NCBI GenBank assembly: GCA_965218555.1
Contig: OZ244625.1
Location: forward strand, 1,178,001 to 1,242,000
Length of the DNA stretch: 64,000 nt
Source: JAPPLB01 sp965218555
Lineage (GTDB): Bacteria > Acidobacteriota > Terriglobia > Bryobacterales > UBA6623
Direction of reading: 5' to 3'
Program-made: the position numbers and the translations under genes
Part shown: one piece after another, positions 1 through 8,926 of the stretch
Layout: each line of letters starts with the position of its first letter
How positions within the stretch are numbered: the first letter of the stretch is position 1
Notes under the pieces: generated by a model
What the model saw: only the letters and a program-made list of their open reading frames with translations
Told to the model about the DNA's origin: nothing
The model's database searches: none

Positions 1-1999
1 CCACTTCGGTGACAGCACGGCGGACGGGTTCTGCCAAGCTCAGGGGGTCCGCTTGGGTTCGCACGATAAGGTTCTTCCGGATATGGGTCCAGTGATCACC
101 GCCAGGGTATTCCCAAGGATGTTGCCGGTAAGAGACGTAGACAGCCGGGCGCGGCTCGGGGTCGGACCTTGGCCGACGGACATCACCGATGACGCCGATG
201 ATTTCCCGGGGCCGCCCCTCGGGAATCGTGACGTTGGCGGGCAGGCTGAAGATCGAGATGCGAATGGACTGACCGATCGGATCCTCGTTGGGGAAGTGAC
301 GCTTTGCAAAAGTCTCATTGATCACTGCCACCCACGAAGAGCTGTCAACGTCGGCTTCGTCGATGAAGGGCCCCTCAACAATGGGATCCCAAAGCTCTCC
401 AAGAGCCCGGCGTCTACTTCGTCGTAGTCCGTCGTGAATTCTTCATCGGGGGGCGGCTCGAGACGGCCGACAATCGTGAACGGCTGGGGATGCCAACCTT
501 GGGTGGGCAGCCGGCTAATGATGCCGGCTGCTTCGACACCTGGCAGGGCCCTCACGCGTTCGAGGACTTGGCGGTAGAAATCGGCGACTTGCGGCGTGAC
601 GGGCTTCGGCTCCTCGGTGTCGCGGAAATATTTCGGACCCGCCAACAAGATTTCACTCCTGAGAAGACCGTGCACCCGATAGCCCGTATCGGCATGGATT
701 TCACGCAGCAAGGCCCGGATCATCAGTCCCGCACCGAGGAGCAAAGCCATCGCCAACGCCACCTCGGAAACCAGCAGTAGTTTGCGGCTGCGTCCGCCCA
801 AGCTTGGCCCCCCGCCTTGGCCGTCTTTCTTGAGTGTTGCGTTCAAATGAATCCTGGAGCCACGCAGGGCGGGTAGTAACCCGAAGGCGAAACCCGTTAG
901 TGCGGAAAGGGCCGTTGTGAACACCAGTACCCGCCCGTCCACTACGATTTCTTCCGTTCGAGGAAACCAGTCGGGCGCCCAGCGGATGAACAGCACGTTA
1001 CCCCAAATGCTCAACAGAACGCCCAGGACGCCGCCTCCGATCGCCAGAAGAAGAGCCTCCATCAGCAACTGACGTGTCAGCCGAAGCCGCCCCGCACCGA
1101 GAGAAGCCCGCAACGTCAGCTCCTTCCGTCTGTTCGCGCCACGAGCCAGCAGGAGGTTGGCGACATTGACGCAAGCGATCAACAGCACAAAGCCGACGGC
1201 ACCAAGGAAGAAAAGCAACAAACGCTCAAGATCGCCGAAGAAGACCTGCCGGATCGTTCCCGAACGACTCTTCCGTTCGTTGGATCAGGGGCGTTGTCTC
1301 CGCCGCGGCGCGCTCTTGTTGAACGCCGGGCTTGAGGCGGGCAACCTTCACCATCCAACGAGTCTCGGGAATGGGGTCGAGCTCGTTACATTCCCAATAC
1401 GAGACCTTGCCGGCCCAGGGCGAGACCCAGAAGCCTTGGGGCATGACGCCGATGACTCTGCGATTGCGGCCGTCCACCCGAAGCATCTTGCCGACAATGT
1501 CCGTGTCACCGCCGTAACGAGTCTGCCAAGTGCCATAACTCAAGAGAATCCCGGAAGGCTGACCCCAAACGGCGTCTGTCGGCGTCAAAGTCCGCCCTAG
1601 CAACGGTTTGACACCCAGCACGGAAAACAGTTCTCCCCCCACGCTCCGGCTCAAAACACGGTCTGCGGCCCTGCCCTCACCGGAAAGTGTGACCGGCCGA
1701 GGTCCACTGAACAGTCCCACTTGTTCGAATGACCGCGCCTGCTCTCGAATTGCCTTTACCGTCGCGAAGGTCGGGTTTCGGGTCGAGATTCCCTTTTCAG
1801 GATTGGCTTCCCGAATCACCATCAAGCGTTCCGGGTCTCGAAAAGGCAGCGGCCGATAGCGAAAGGTGCTGATGACGCTAAAGATCGTGGTGCTGCCCCC
1901 GATACCCAGCCCCAGTGACAGGACCGCGACAGCCGTAAACCCTGGACTCTTCGCCAACATGCGCAGCCCGAAGCGCCAATCCTGCCAAAGCCCATTCAT
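1..1999 (-). pseudogene. ADOP-type MacB/FtsX ABC permease, two frameshifts, runs off the left edge
   Basis: Acidobacterial duplicated permease of a MacB-like ABC exporter. It starts at the ATG at 1999 behind a GGAG box and opens with WRFGLRMLAKSPGFTAVAV, the usual cytoplasmic tag and first membrane helix, followed by the periplasmic MacB_PCD domain. The reading frame breaks near 1240-1255 and resumes in another frame as VFFGDLERLLLFFLGAVGF, leading into the conserved LLIACVNVANLLLARG helix. A second break lies in a GGGGCCC run near 372-379, after which coding continues (VAVINETFAKRHFPNEDPIG) to base 1, so the C-terminal FtsX half lies outside the window. Only 10 bp separate it from the upstream permease, so it is the last gene of the efflux operon. 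Each break needs only a one-base change; whether they are real or sequencing errors cannot be decided here. Confidence 0.8.
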
Positions 2000-2009
2000 G
2001 TCGTATCTC

Positions 2010-4454
2010 CTACTCGTATCGCAAAGCCGTCATCGGATCGACCTTGGTCGCACGCCGCGCGGGGACATAGCAAGCCGCAAGAGTGACCAGGACCAGCACC
2101 AGCGAGGCGCCAAGAAACATCTCCGCGTTGAGTGGGTCCGCGTCGTACAGAAACCGGGCAACCAGCCGGCTCAGCGCGGCGGCGGCGAGCAGCCCGCAGA
2201 CGATGCCGCCGCCTGTGAGCATGAGGCCCCTCCGGAGCACCATCTTGATGACATCGCCGCGCACGGCGCCCAGGGCTGTGCGAATGCCGATTTCCCGTGT
2301 TCGCTGGTTGACCCAGAACGAGATCACTCCGTAGATTCCTACGACCGAAAGCACCAGAGCCAATGCGCCGAACACCCCGAACAGCGCGCCGGCCAGAGTG
2401 GCCGGGAAGCGAGCGTAGCGCAAGTGGTCGCTCATCGTTTGCACGTCGAACGCCGGGATATGCGGGTCGAGCGTGCGCATCTCCGCCAGCATGGCCGCCA
2501 CCACGGAGCTCGCGTTGCCCGCTGTGCGCACGTGCAGGTACAGCAAGGGCTCGTAGTGTTGTTCCAATGGCAAGTAGTAATACGGAGTCGGGTCCTCCCC
2601 CAGGGTTCGGTACTTGCCGGTCTTGGCAACGCCGATGATGCGGTGTTCCATACCGCCGACGCCCATGGCGTTTCCGACCGGATTCCGGCCGGGCCAGAAG
2701 CGCTGCGCCATCGCCTCGTTGACGATCACCATGTGTTCGCTGTCGGCCGTGTCGCTCTGCAGAAAGCCGCGGCCAAAGAGGATCGGATTGCCAATGGCCT
2801 CGAAATACCCGGGGCCGACGCCGTTGAAACCGAACGACATGAACTCCCCCTCCCTCACTTCATATCCGGGAACGGAAATGCTGCGGCTGCGCGCCATCGG
2901 TCCCAGCGGCACTTGGGCGCCCCAGGCGGCTGATTGCACGCCGGGAATCGCGCGAACTTTCTCGAGCAGGGCCTGGTGAAATCGCCGCCCTTCCGGTTCG
3001 TCGTAGCCTTGCAGGCCCACGCTGATCCCGGCTCGCAACAAGCCTTGGGGATTAAAACCCGGATCGATCGAACTCGCGTTCCAGAGGCTCTTCAAAAAGA
3101 GTCCCGCGCCGATGAGCAAAACGAGCGACAGCGCGACTTGCGCCGTCAGAAGCGCATGACGCAGCCTCGATCGAGAGCCGCTGACCGCGGCCAAAGCGCC
3201 GGCCTCCTTCAGTGCCGAGATCAATTGCGGCCTGGTCGCCTGCAATGCGGGAAAGAGTCCGAAAAGAACACCCGTGACCACCGATACCGCAAGCGTGAAC
3301 AGCAGGACCGGAACATCGAGACCCAACTCCAAGCGCACGGGCAGCAGCATGGTCGGCATCAGAGCAAGCAGACCATCCATGGCCCAGCGAGCCACCAGCA
3401 GGCCCGCGGCCCCCCCGATCAGCGCCAACAAGACGCTTTCGGTTAGCAGTTGCCTGACGATTTTCCCTCGGCCCGCCCCAATCGCGAGCCGCACCGCGAT
3501 CTCTCTGCGCCGGGCCACGCCTCGCGCCAGAAGCGTGTTAGCGACGTTCGTGCAGGCAATCAGCAAGACAAAGCCGACCACAGCCAACAGCATCACCAGG
3601 ACCCCATGGGCGGCATCGGCAGCGCCGCTGACCAACGGAACCCGGTCTTGATGAAACCCGACGACGACCGATCGCTTGTTGCGGTTGCCGGGATGCTCTT
3701 CGGCAAGCCGGTTCGAAATAACCTGCATCCGGGTAGAAGCCTGGCTGAGCGTGACGCCGGGCTTGAGCCGGCCGATGATGGCAAGCCACTCGTTCCCGCG
3801 CCGCTCCATGTCGACCCCGAAGGGGACCATCCGTTCGACCATCGACATCGGAGTCCAAATGTCAATCTCGAGAGCGGCCCATGTCCCGCGGAAGCCTTCC
3901 GGGGCGATGCCGACCACCGTGGTCGGCGAGCCGTTGACGACCAGATTGCGCCCGACGACGGCCGGGTCGGCGCCGAACCGCCGCTTCCACAGCCCGTCAC
4001 TGATCACACAAACGTCGCCAGCGCGGGAAGGATAGCCCTCCTCGGGCAAGAACGTGCGTCCGCGCGCCGCGTCCACGCCGAGAACCGAAAAATAGTTCGC
4101 TGTGACGACTTTGCCGAGAACGACTTGCGCCGAGTCACCGCTGCTCAAGCTGACGGGCGCCACCGTGTGGGCGGCAAGCCCGGAAAAGACATCGCTGCGA
4201 TCACGAAAGTCTCTGTAGTCGGGATAGGAGGACGTACCGTAGGGACCGCCGCCCTCGTGGCGCGAAAAAACAACTGCCAGCCGGTCCGGGTCGTCAACCT
4301 GAAGAGGCCGCATCAGAACGGCATAGGTGAGGCTGAAGATGGCGGTGTTGGCGCCGATGCCAAGCGAGAGGGAAATCCCGGCCACCGCCGTGAACCCCGG
4401 CGTTCTCGCGAGCATCCGAAGCGCATATCGAAGGTCCTGTATCAACCTGCTCAT
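2010..4454 (-). CDS. ADOP-type ABC transporter permease (MacB_PCD + FtsX, duplicated)
   Basis: Intact 814-residue permease of the acidobacterial duplicated type. The N-terminal tag MSRLIQDLRYALRMLARTPG precedes the first helix, then come a MacB_PCD periplasmic domain (about 60-270), an FtsX module with the LLIACTNVANTLLARG signature near residue 300, a second periplasmic domain, and a closing FtsX module with REIGIRTALGAVRGDV near residue 740. It probably works with the ATPase and HlyD adaptor upstream as a tripartite or mechanotransmissive exporter; the substrate cannot be read from sequence. The start is fixed by an AAGGAGG box eight bases upstream, which lies inside a short upstream reading frame that ends on the same ATGA. 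Confidence 0.9.
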   Translation of the reverse strand: MSRLIQDLRYALRMLARTPGFTAVAGISLSLGIGANTAIFSLTYAVLMRPLQVDDPDRLAVVFSRHEGGGPYGTSSYPDYRDFRDRSDVFSGLAAHTVAPVSLSSGDSAQVVLGKVVTANYFSVLGVDAARGRTFLPEEGYPSRAGDVCVISDGLWKRRFGADPAVVGRNLVVNGSPTTVVGIAPEGFRGTWAALEIDIWTPMSMVERMVPFGVDMERRGNEWLAIIGRLKPGVTLSQASTRMQVISNRLAEEHPGNRNKRSVVVGFHQDRVPLVSGAADAAHGVLVMLLAVVGFVLLIACTNVANTLLARGVARRREIAVRLAIGAGRGKIVRQLLTESVLLALIGGAAGLLVARWAMDGLLALMPTMLLPVRLELGLDVPVLLFTLAVSVVTGVLFGLFPALQATRPQLISALKEAGALAAVSGSRSRLRHALLTAQVALSLVLLIGAGLFLKSLWNASSIDPGFNPQGLLRAGISVGLQGYDEPEGRRFHQALLEKVRAIPGVQSAAWGAQVPLGPMARSRSISVPGYEVREGEFMSFGFNGVGPGYFEAIGNPILFGRGFLQSDTADSEHMVIVNEAMAQRFWPGRNPVGNAMGVGGMEHRIIGVAKTGKYRTLGEDPTPYYYLPLEQHYEPLLYLHVRTAGNASSVVAAMLAEMRTLDPHIPAFDVQTMSDHLRYARFPATLAGALFGVFGALALVLSVVGIYGVISFWVNQRTREIGIRTALGAVRGDVIKMVLRRGLMLTGGGIVCGLLAAAALSRLVARFLYDADPLNAEMFLGASLVLVLVTLAACYVPARRATKVDPMTALRYE

Positions 4455-4504
4455 CTGGTCGCCTCCTTGACTGCATAGCGCAAATCCTGAACCAGTCCGC
4501 TCAT
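4451..4504 (-). CDS. 17-codon leader/stub resembling an ADOP permease N-terminus
   Basis: A tiny reading frame MSGLVQDLRYAVKEATR stops at a TGA that overlaps the ATG of the 814-residue permease (ATGA). Its first twelve residues match the start of that permease (MSRLIQDLRYAL) almost residue for residue, so it looks like a relic of an ADOP N-terminus left by duplication and deletion. Its last codons supply the AAGGAGG ribosome-binding site of the downstream gene, so if translated it would couple the permease to upstream translation. The similarity and overlap are seen directly; a coupling role is inference. Confidence 0.5.
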   Translation of the reverse strand: MSGLVQDLRYAVKEATR

Positions 4505-4556
4505 CGTCGCCATCCCCGCATCGGGTTCATTCCACAGTGACTCTGCCACCTGAAGC

Positions 4557-5287
4557 CTAGCCATCTGTCGTAATGTTCAAGTTCGGCGCCTCGCTCTCGT
4601 CCACAATGCGGCCGTCGAACAGGTGCACCGTGCGCTCGGCGTACTTCTCATAGCGCGGGTCGTGCGTGACCATGCAAATCGTCGCGCCGTTCTGATGCAG
4701 CTCACGCATCAAGTCCATCACGGCCTCGCCGTTCTTCGAGTCGAGGTTGCCCGTCGGCTCATCCGCCAGCAGGATCGCCGGGTCTCCCACCAGCGCCCGC
4801 GCCACCGCCACGCGCTGTTGCTGGCCGCCCGAGAGCTGCGACGGATAGTGCTTCATCCGGTGCGCCATCTCGACTTGCTCAAGAGCGTTTTTACCCGCCC
4901 CTTGCGCTCCTTCGAGGGCATCCCGCGGTAGGTGAGCGGCAACTCGACGTTCTCGTAGACGTTGAGGTCGCCGATCAGGTTGAAGGCCTGAAAAATGAAC
5001 CCGATCTCACGGTTGCGGACGCGCGCGCGCTGGCTCGCCGAGAGATTCTCGACCGGCTCATCCTTGAGAAAGTGTTCGCCCTCCGATGGCGTGTCGAGCA
5101 GACCCAGGATCGACAGCAGCGTCGATTTGCCGCACCCCGACGGCCCCGAGATGGCGACATATTCCCCGCGGCGGATCTCCATGTTGATGTTCGAGAGCGC
5201 GTGAGTCTCGACTTCCTCGGCCAGGAAGACCTTCTTGACGTTGTTGAGGCGGATCAGGGTTGGATCGTTCGTGACGGATTCATTCAT
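4557..5287 (-). pseudogene. MacB/LolD-type ABC transporter ATP-binding protein, one-base frameshift
   Basis: ATPase of the efflux operon. The first 144 codons (start ATG 5287, AAGGAAAATCCAC upstream) carry Walker A GPSGCGKST and the Q-loop GFIFQAFNLI. The frame is then lost in an A-run near 4890-4894. One more A would continue as NALEQVEMAHRMKHYPSQLS, giving the signature LSGGQQQRVAVARAL, Walker B ILLADEPTGNLDS and the switch VTHDP. Rejoined length is about 243 residues, normal for the family. A -1 slip on the lysine AAA codon would also restore the frame, but other one-base breaks nearby make an indel or sequencing error more likely. It lies between the HlyD adaptor (27 bp upstream) and the permeases. 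Confidence 0.85.
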
Positions 5288-5314
5288 GTGGATTTTCCTT
5301 CAGAGCTCAAAGTT

Positions 5315-6604
5315 CTAATCCAATCGAACGCGGTCGTATGCGTCCATTGCCGACATGTCCGACAAAATGACCCGGTCACCGGGCTGCAGTCCCTGCCGGA
5401 TCTGGATTTCGTTCACGGAAGTGCGGCCCACGGAAACCCGCACGCGCGAGGCATGTTCCCCGTCGGGCTCCACCCGGAACAGCGAGATGGTCGCGTCAGG
5501 CTGGGCGTAGACGGGCCGCCCGACTTTGACGACGTCGACGAGGTAGTCGAGAATGATCCTGCCGTCGACGCTCAGGTCGGGGCGCGCACCCTTGGGCAGT
5601 TCTCCGTCGAGGCGAATGTCCACCGTCACCGTGCCTTCTTCCGCCGCCGGATCGATGCGCGTCACCGTGCCCGGGATCACACCGTTGCGGGTGTCGATCT
5701 CAGCCCGCTGCCCGAACGTGATGTCCTTTGCCTGCGTCTCGGCGATGCGCAGCTCGGCTTTGAGGTGGCGGGGGTCCGATACGCGCGCGAGGACGGTGCC
5801 CGCTGAGACGAGTTGACCCACCTCGACTTCGAGCTGCTGCAGAACTCCCGTTGCCCCGGCGCGCACAATCAAACGCTCCAGCTTCTGCTTGCGCAAGCGC
5901 AACAGGCGTTTCTGCTGCTCGATGCGCGCCCGCTTCGCTGCCAACTGCGCTTCGACGGCCTTCTCGCGTATCGCGGCCCGCTCCTTCTCCAAACGAACGC
6001 TGATTTCCAGTTGCTCGGCCGCAACCTGGGCCTTGGTGAGCGTCACTTGATCGGTGAGACCCTTTACCGCCATCTGTTTCTGCGCCAGGTACTCGGTCCG
6101 GGCCTGCTGGTAATTCGATGCCACCGTGGCGGCGCCGGCTCGCTGCGTGAGCGTCTCGTTCTCCAACTTCACTTCAAGGTCGGCGTACTCGGCCGCGGCG
6201 GCGCGAATCTCCGATTCGGTGTCGAAAACATCCTGCTCGAGCTGCGGGTTGCTGAGTTGGAGCAGCACCGTGTGCGCCTCGACCTGCTCGCCGGGCAACA
6301 GAAAGCGGCGGTCGACCCGGCCCTCATCCCGGGCGGGCACCAGAAGCACGTTCTCCGGCACCAGCGTGCCCAGACCACGGACGTCGAGCACCATGTCGCC
6401 GCGCTTGACCGTGTCGATGAAGGGCGCGCCGTCGACTGTGGGCGCGGCCGGCTCGAGCCGCGAGAGACCGAACGTAATCACGCCCAGCGCCGCGACGGCC
6501 ACCACGGAATACACGATGCGGCGAATCCGGCGCTTTCGGACGAGATCTTTACGCGGAATATCCAAGCTGGACTCCTCTTCGACAGGTTGCCGCCATCTCG
6601 CCAC
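5315..6604 (-). CDS. HlyD/MacA-family efflux periplasmic adaptor
   Basis: Membrane-fusion protein of the efflux operon. A basic cytoplasmic tag and one membrane helix (VVAVAALGVITFGLS, about residues 34-48) are followed by the first half of a lipoyl domain (LLVPARDEGRVDRRFLLPGE), a long charged alpha-helical hairpin rich in A, E, Q and K (about 125-245), the second lipoyl half (LIVRAGATGVLQQLEVEVGQ), a beta-barrel and a C-terminal membrane-proximal domain ending GDRVILSDMSAMDAYDRV. The longest frame begins at GTG 6604 with no good ribosome site; a TTG at 6565 (LDIPRKDLVRKRR) sits six bases behind GAGGAG and may be the true start. It would bridge the inner-membrane permeases to an outer-membrane partner that is not in this operon. 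Confidence 0.88.
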   Translation of the reverse strand: MARWRQPVEEESSLDIPRKDLVRKRRIRRIVYSVVAVAALGVITFGLSRLEPAAPTVDGAPFIDTVKRGDMVLDVRGLGTLVPENVLLVPARDEGRVDRRFLLPGEQVEAHTVLLQLSNPQLEQDVFDTESEIRAAAAEYADLEVKLENETLTQRAGAATVASNYQQARTEYLAQKQMAVKGLTDQVTLTKAQVAAEQLEISVRLEKERAAIREKAVEAQLAAKRARIEQQKRLLRLRKQKLERLIVRAGATGVLQQLEVEVGQLVSAGTVLARVSDPRHLKAELRIAETQAKDITFGQRAEIDTRNGVIPGTVTRIDPAAEEGTVTVDIRLDGELPKGARPDLSVDGRIILDYLVDVVKVGRPVYAQPDATISLFRVEPDGEHASRVRVSVGRTSVNEIQIRQGLQPGDRVILSDMSAMDAYDRVRLD

Positions 6605-7149
6605 CTTACAGATGCACGTGGCGAGCCATTTGTCCGAAGATCGCGGAACCTGCCGAGATAGAAGGACTTGGCGACATGTCCTTTGCCGCTGCGGAACGTG
6701 AGCTGTCCGCTAATGGGATGACCACGTCCCAATATCGGGACGGCTTCCACCCTGTTCGTATCGAACTCCGGCCATCGAATCTTTTTTTGCGACCCGCCGA
6801 ATCGGTCTTCGGCCCCATCGACCAATCCAGGCAGGACCATCGCCACGACCACAATCTCGGTGTTCGTCAACATCCTCAAGCGGTAACGCAGGTTATTGAG
6901 AAAACCCCTGTGCCAACGCAATAGAGAACGTTCCCCTTTCTCAGCATGGGTTCATTTGGCGCTCGCCGCAGCGGTAGCAGCCTGGAGGGCGACAGGAACT
7001 GCGGCCAACGGTGTACTTCTTGCGGCACCCGCAAACATGGGATTCTGTACAGAATCCCGGGATTTCCCAGCTAACGGCGCTTGACGTGAGGCCCACCGAG
7101 AACGGCGGTCGGTGCACGGACACTTGCTCAAGGGCACCCCCACCCCCCC

Positions 7150-7209
7150 GAACAATGCCGAACAATGGTGAACAATGGTGAACAATAGTGAACAGAAGTG
7201 AACAGGGAA
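7150..7209. repeat. Tandem 10-bp repeat (GAACAATGGT), about six units
   Basis: Six head-to-tail decamers beginning at 7150, 7160, 7170, 7180, 7190 and 7200. The two central ones are identical (GAACAATGGT); the others differ at one to several positions (GAACAATGCC, GAACAATAGT, GAACAGAAGT, GAACAGGGAA). A 10-bp period puts each unit on the same face of the helix, as in operator or iteron arrays. It lies about 550 bp upstream of the efflux operon start. There are no spacers, so it is not a CRISPR. Confidence 0.8.
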
Positions 7210-7343
7210 GCAGTGACTTGTCGGCGGGCGCGGCGGTCCAGGCGGCAGTTTTTGCTTGTGCGACGCTTGCGCACCCACGGCGAACCGAACGGCCATAAAG
7301 TCCGTGACTCGTGATTCGTGAAAACCTTAAAGGCCGTGCTGCT

Positions 7344-7420
7344 GGCGCGGGCGGCTCGCACCTTGTCCAGCCAGCCCTCTCACGCACTTTCGCCTCCCCA
7401 CGTGGTGAGAAATGCAGGCC
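7344..7420 (+). repeat. Right-half fragment of the about 183-bp palindromic repeat
   Basis: Matches the second half of the full copies at 8436, 34381 and 41139, including CCAGCCCTCTCACGCACTT and the terminal CACGTGGTGAGAAATGCAGG. The left half is missing. Confidence 0.75.
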
Positions 7421-7687
7421 AGGGCAGCTTGGGGGCGCCGGACTGACCGCAGCCAGCCACGACCGGGGAGGGCCTGTACGGTCTCGCCGGGGTTGCGGTA
7501 GAGGGCCTGCCGGACGGGGTTGCCGACGCTACGAAGAACAAACTTCGTCGCAGACGCATGGACTTGATCTCACCTCCTCCGTGGGGTAAGGATTTTTCCT
7601 TCGTAAGCGCTCCCAGGTTCGCGGCGACGGGAAGCCGATCCGGATGATTCCCGCCTCGCTATCCTCATGCTAAGCAGGCCGGGGCGG

Positions 7688-7712
7688 AAAAAAAAGACTG
7701 AAGGGCTTCAGT
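7688..7712 (-). terminator. Rho-independent terminator, minus strand
   Basis: On the minus strand ACTGAAG-CC-CTTCAGT forms a perfect seven-pair hairpin (7697-7712), directly followed by a run of eight T (7688-7695). No minus-strand gene lies just to the right, so it may be a leftover or may stop antisense transcription. Confidence 0.55.
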
Positions 7713-7814
7713 ACCTCGAGCCGAAGGGGAACGTTCTGCTTGGCTCACCAGGGGAACTCCTCCCATTGAGCCGACACAGCTTGAGATGATGTCGCTGAAG
7801 TTAACGTTGAAGGC

Positions 7815-7853
7815 TAGCCTGCATTTCTCACCACGTGGGGAGATATGCAGGCT
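7815..7853. repeat. Solo ends of the palindromic repeat
   Basis: TAGCCTGCATTTCTCACCAC is joined directly to its inverted partner GTGGGGAGATATGCAGGCT, with the whole interior of the element missing. This short form shows that the two ends are the conserved part of the repeat. Confidence 0.75.
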
Positions 7854-7961
7854 TGGTGAAAGGGTCCGCCACCGTTTCGGCCGGCCATTGTTCCCTCGCC
7901 GGTACTGACCGACCTTCAGACCTGTTTGTGGGCTATATTTAGTCTGGAGAGGGGTTGACTC

Positions 7962-8237
7962 ATGAAACTGTCCAGCCGGATCAAGCCGATCAGTTACCTC
8001 AAGGCTCACGCCGCCGAGATCGTTCGCACGCTCGGAGACCGGGGGGAACCCTTGATCATCACCCAGAACGGTGAAGCCAAGGTGGTCATGCAGGATATCG
8101 ACAGCTATGAGCAAATGCAGGAGACCGTTGCCCTGCTCAAGATTCTCGCGCTGGGCAACCGCCAGATTGAAGCCGGTCAGGTGCAGCCCGCCGTGGATGT
8201 CATTGCTCGGCTTCGGAAGCGGCGGCAGGCCCGCTGA
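7962..8237 (+). CDS. Phd/YefM-family antitoxin
   Basis: A 91-residue antitoxin. The N-terminal Phd fold (KPISYLKAHAAEIVRTLGD, then EPLIITQNGEAKVVMQDIDS) is the DNA-binding half that represses its own operon; the basic C-terminal tail normally wraps the toxin. The ATG at 7962 follows a GGAGAGGGG box. Its TGA overlaps the toxin start in TGATG (8235-8239), the usual translational coupling. The antitoxin is intact although the toxin downstream is interrupted. Confidence 0.9.
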   Translation: MKLSSRIKPISYLKAHAAEIVRTLGDRGEPLIITQNGEAKVVMQDIDSYEQMQETVALLKILALGNRQIEAGQVQPAVDVIARLRKRRQAR

Positions 8238-8743
8238 TGTCCTTTCTTGTCCAGTTGGCCGACGATGCGGCGCGTGACCTGGAGGAGATCTGCGAATACA
8301 TCGGTCGGCACGATTCTCCGGGCCGTGCCGATCATGTGCTGCAGCGGATCGAAAAGGCGTTCAGCAGCCTTTCCGAGCATCCCCAACGCGGAAGTTACCC
8401 GAAGGAATTGCTGGACATTGGAATTCGGGAGTATTTAGCCTGCATGTCTCACCACCCGACGGTCGAAGCACGCGATAAGACCGCCATGACTTCGTTGCGC
8501 TTGCTTGCCGTGCTCGATGTACAGGTCAAGTACACCTGCGCGCGCCAAGCGGCTCGCGCCTCGTCCTGACGGCCCTCTCACGCACTTCGCTTCGCCACGT
8601 GGTGAGACATGCAGACTAGAAGTTTCTTCAAGCCTTACCGGATCATCTACCGGGTGACCGAGGACGACGTCTACGTGCTGGTGATTGCCGATGGGCGGCG
8701 GAACATGCGGGCCTTGCTGGAGCGACGCCTGCTGCAAGCGTGA
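8237..8743 (+). pseudogene. ParE/RelE-family toxin split by a palindromic repeat
   Basis: The first part (SFLVQLADDAARDLEEICEY to ELLDIGIREY) is a ParE N-terminus. At codon 66 the frame runs into the repeat copy at 8436-8618, which gives 41 foreign residues and a stop. Directly after the repeat the missing C-terminus resumes in another frame as FFKPYRIIYRVTEDDVYVLV and ends LLERRLLQA with a TGA at 8741-8743. Splicing GAGTA to TAGAAGT restores an uninterrupted frame (EYRSFFKPYR). The gene was therefore inactivated by insertion and leaves an orphan antitoxin. Confidence 0.9.
8436..8618 (+). repeat. Full palindromic repeat, copy A (inside the ParE gene)
   Basis: An element of 183 bp bounded by TAGCCTGCATGTCTCACCAC and GTGGTGAGACATGCAGACTA, which are inverted repeats. 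The interior halves are also imperfectly complementary, so the whole element can fold as one long hairpin. It is close in sequence and length to copies B (34381) and C (41139) and encodes no transposase, which fits a MITE or REP-like element. It lies in the ParE gene flanked by possible TA target duplications. Confidence 0.88.
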
Positions 8744-8914
8744 GGCCCGTGCTGCGCCGGTCAAGGATAGATTGATTCCGGCTTAACCGCGAAGAAATGC
8801 GGTTGCTGACACTGATCGAACCCTGGCGTTTTAGTCTTTGTCGTCGTATCGAGCCATCTGCCCGATTGCGCTGCCCCCGAGTGGGTCCCCTCTGCTCTAC
8901 GTCAACTAACGATG

Positions 8915-8920
8915 TATGAT
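8915..8920 (+). promoter_or_regulatory. -10 box (TATGAT) six bases before the CPBP start
   Basis: TATGAT is followed by exactly six bases and then the ATG at 8927, so transcription would start on the start codon. No convincing -35 box or ribosome site is visible. Confidence 0.45.
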
Positions 8921-8926
8921 CGGGTG

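Larger units (their letters stand above)
6605..7961. other. Gene-poor 1.36-kb region with repeats and a terminator
   Basis: No convincing gene was found. A minus-strand frame at 6478-6921 overlaps the adaptor gene and resembles nothing I recognise. The stretch holds a decamer array (7150-7209), the right half of the palindromic repeat (7344-7420), a minus-strand terminator (7688-7712) and a short copy of the repeat reduced to its two ends (7815-7853). Just before the Phd gene there is a TATATT at 7934-7939, a possible -10 box. The remainder looks like decayed intergenic DNA. Confidence 0.6.

Noticed and set aside
4885..4900. Programmed -1 frameshift in the ATPase A-run
   Set aside because: A slip on AAA is possible, but there is no obvious stimulatory structure, the family does not use one, and neighbouring genes show similar simple indels.
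6478..6921. 147-codon minus-strand frame partly over the adaptor gene
   Set aside because: No family similarity, and its second half is out of frame over the real adaptor start.
7150..7209. Possible CRISPR array
   Set aside because: The units are only 10 bp and directly adjacent, with no spacers and no cas genes nearby.
8441..8569. C-terminal extension of ParE encoded by the repeat as a functional domain
   Set aside because: The same residues appear wherever the repeat lies, so this is translation of a mobile repeat; the true toxin end follows the element.
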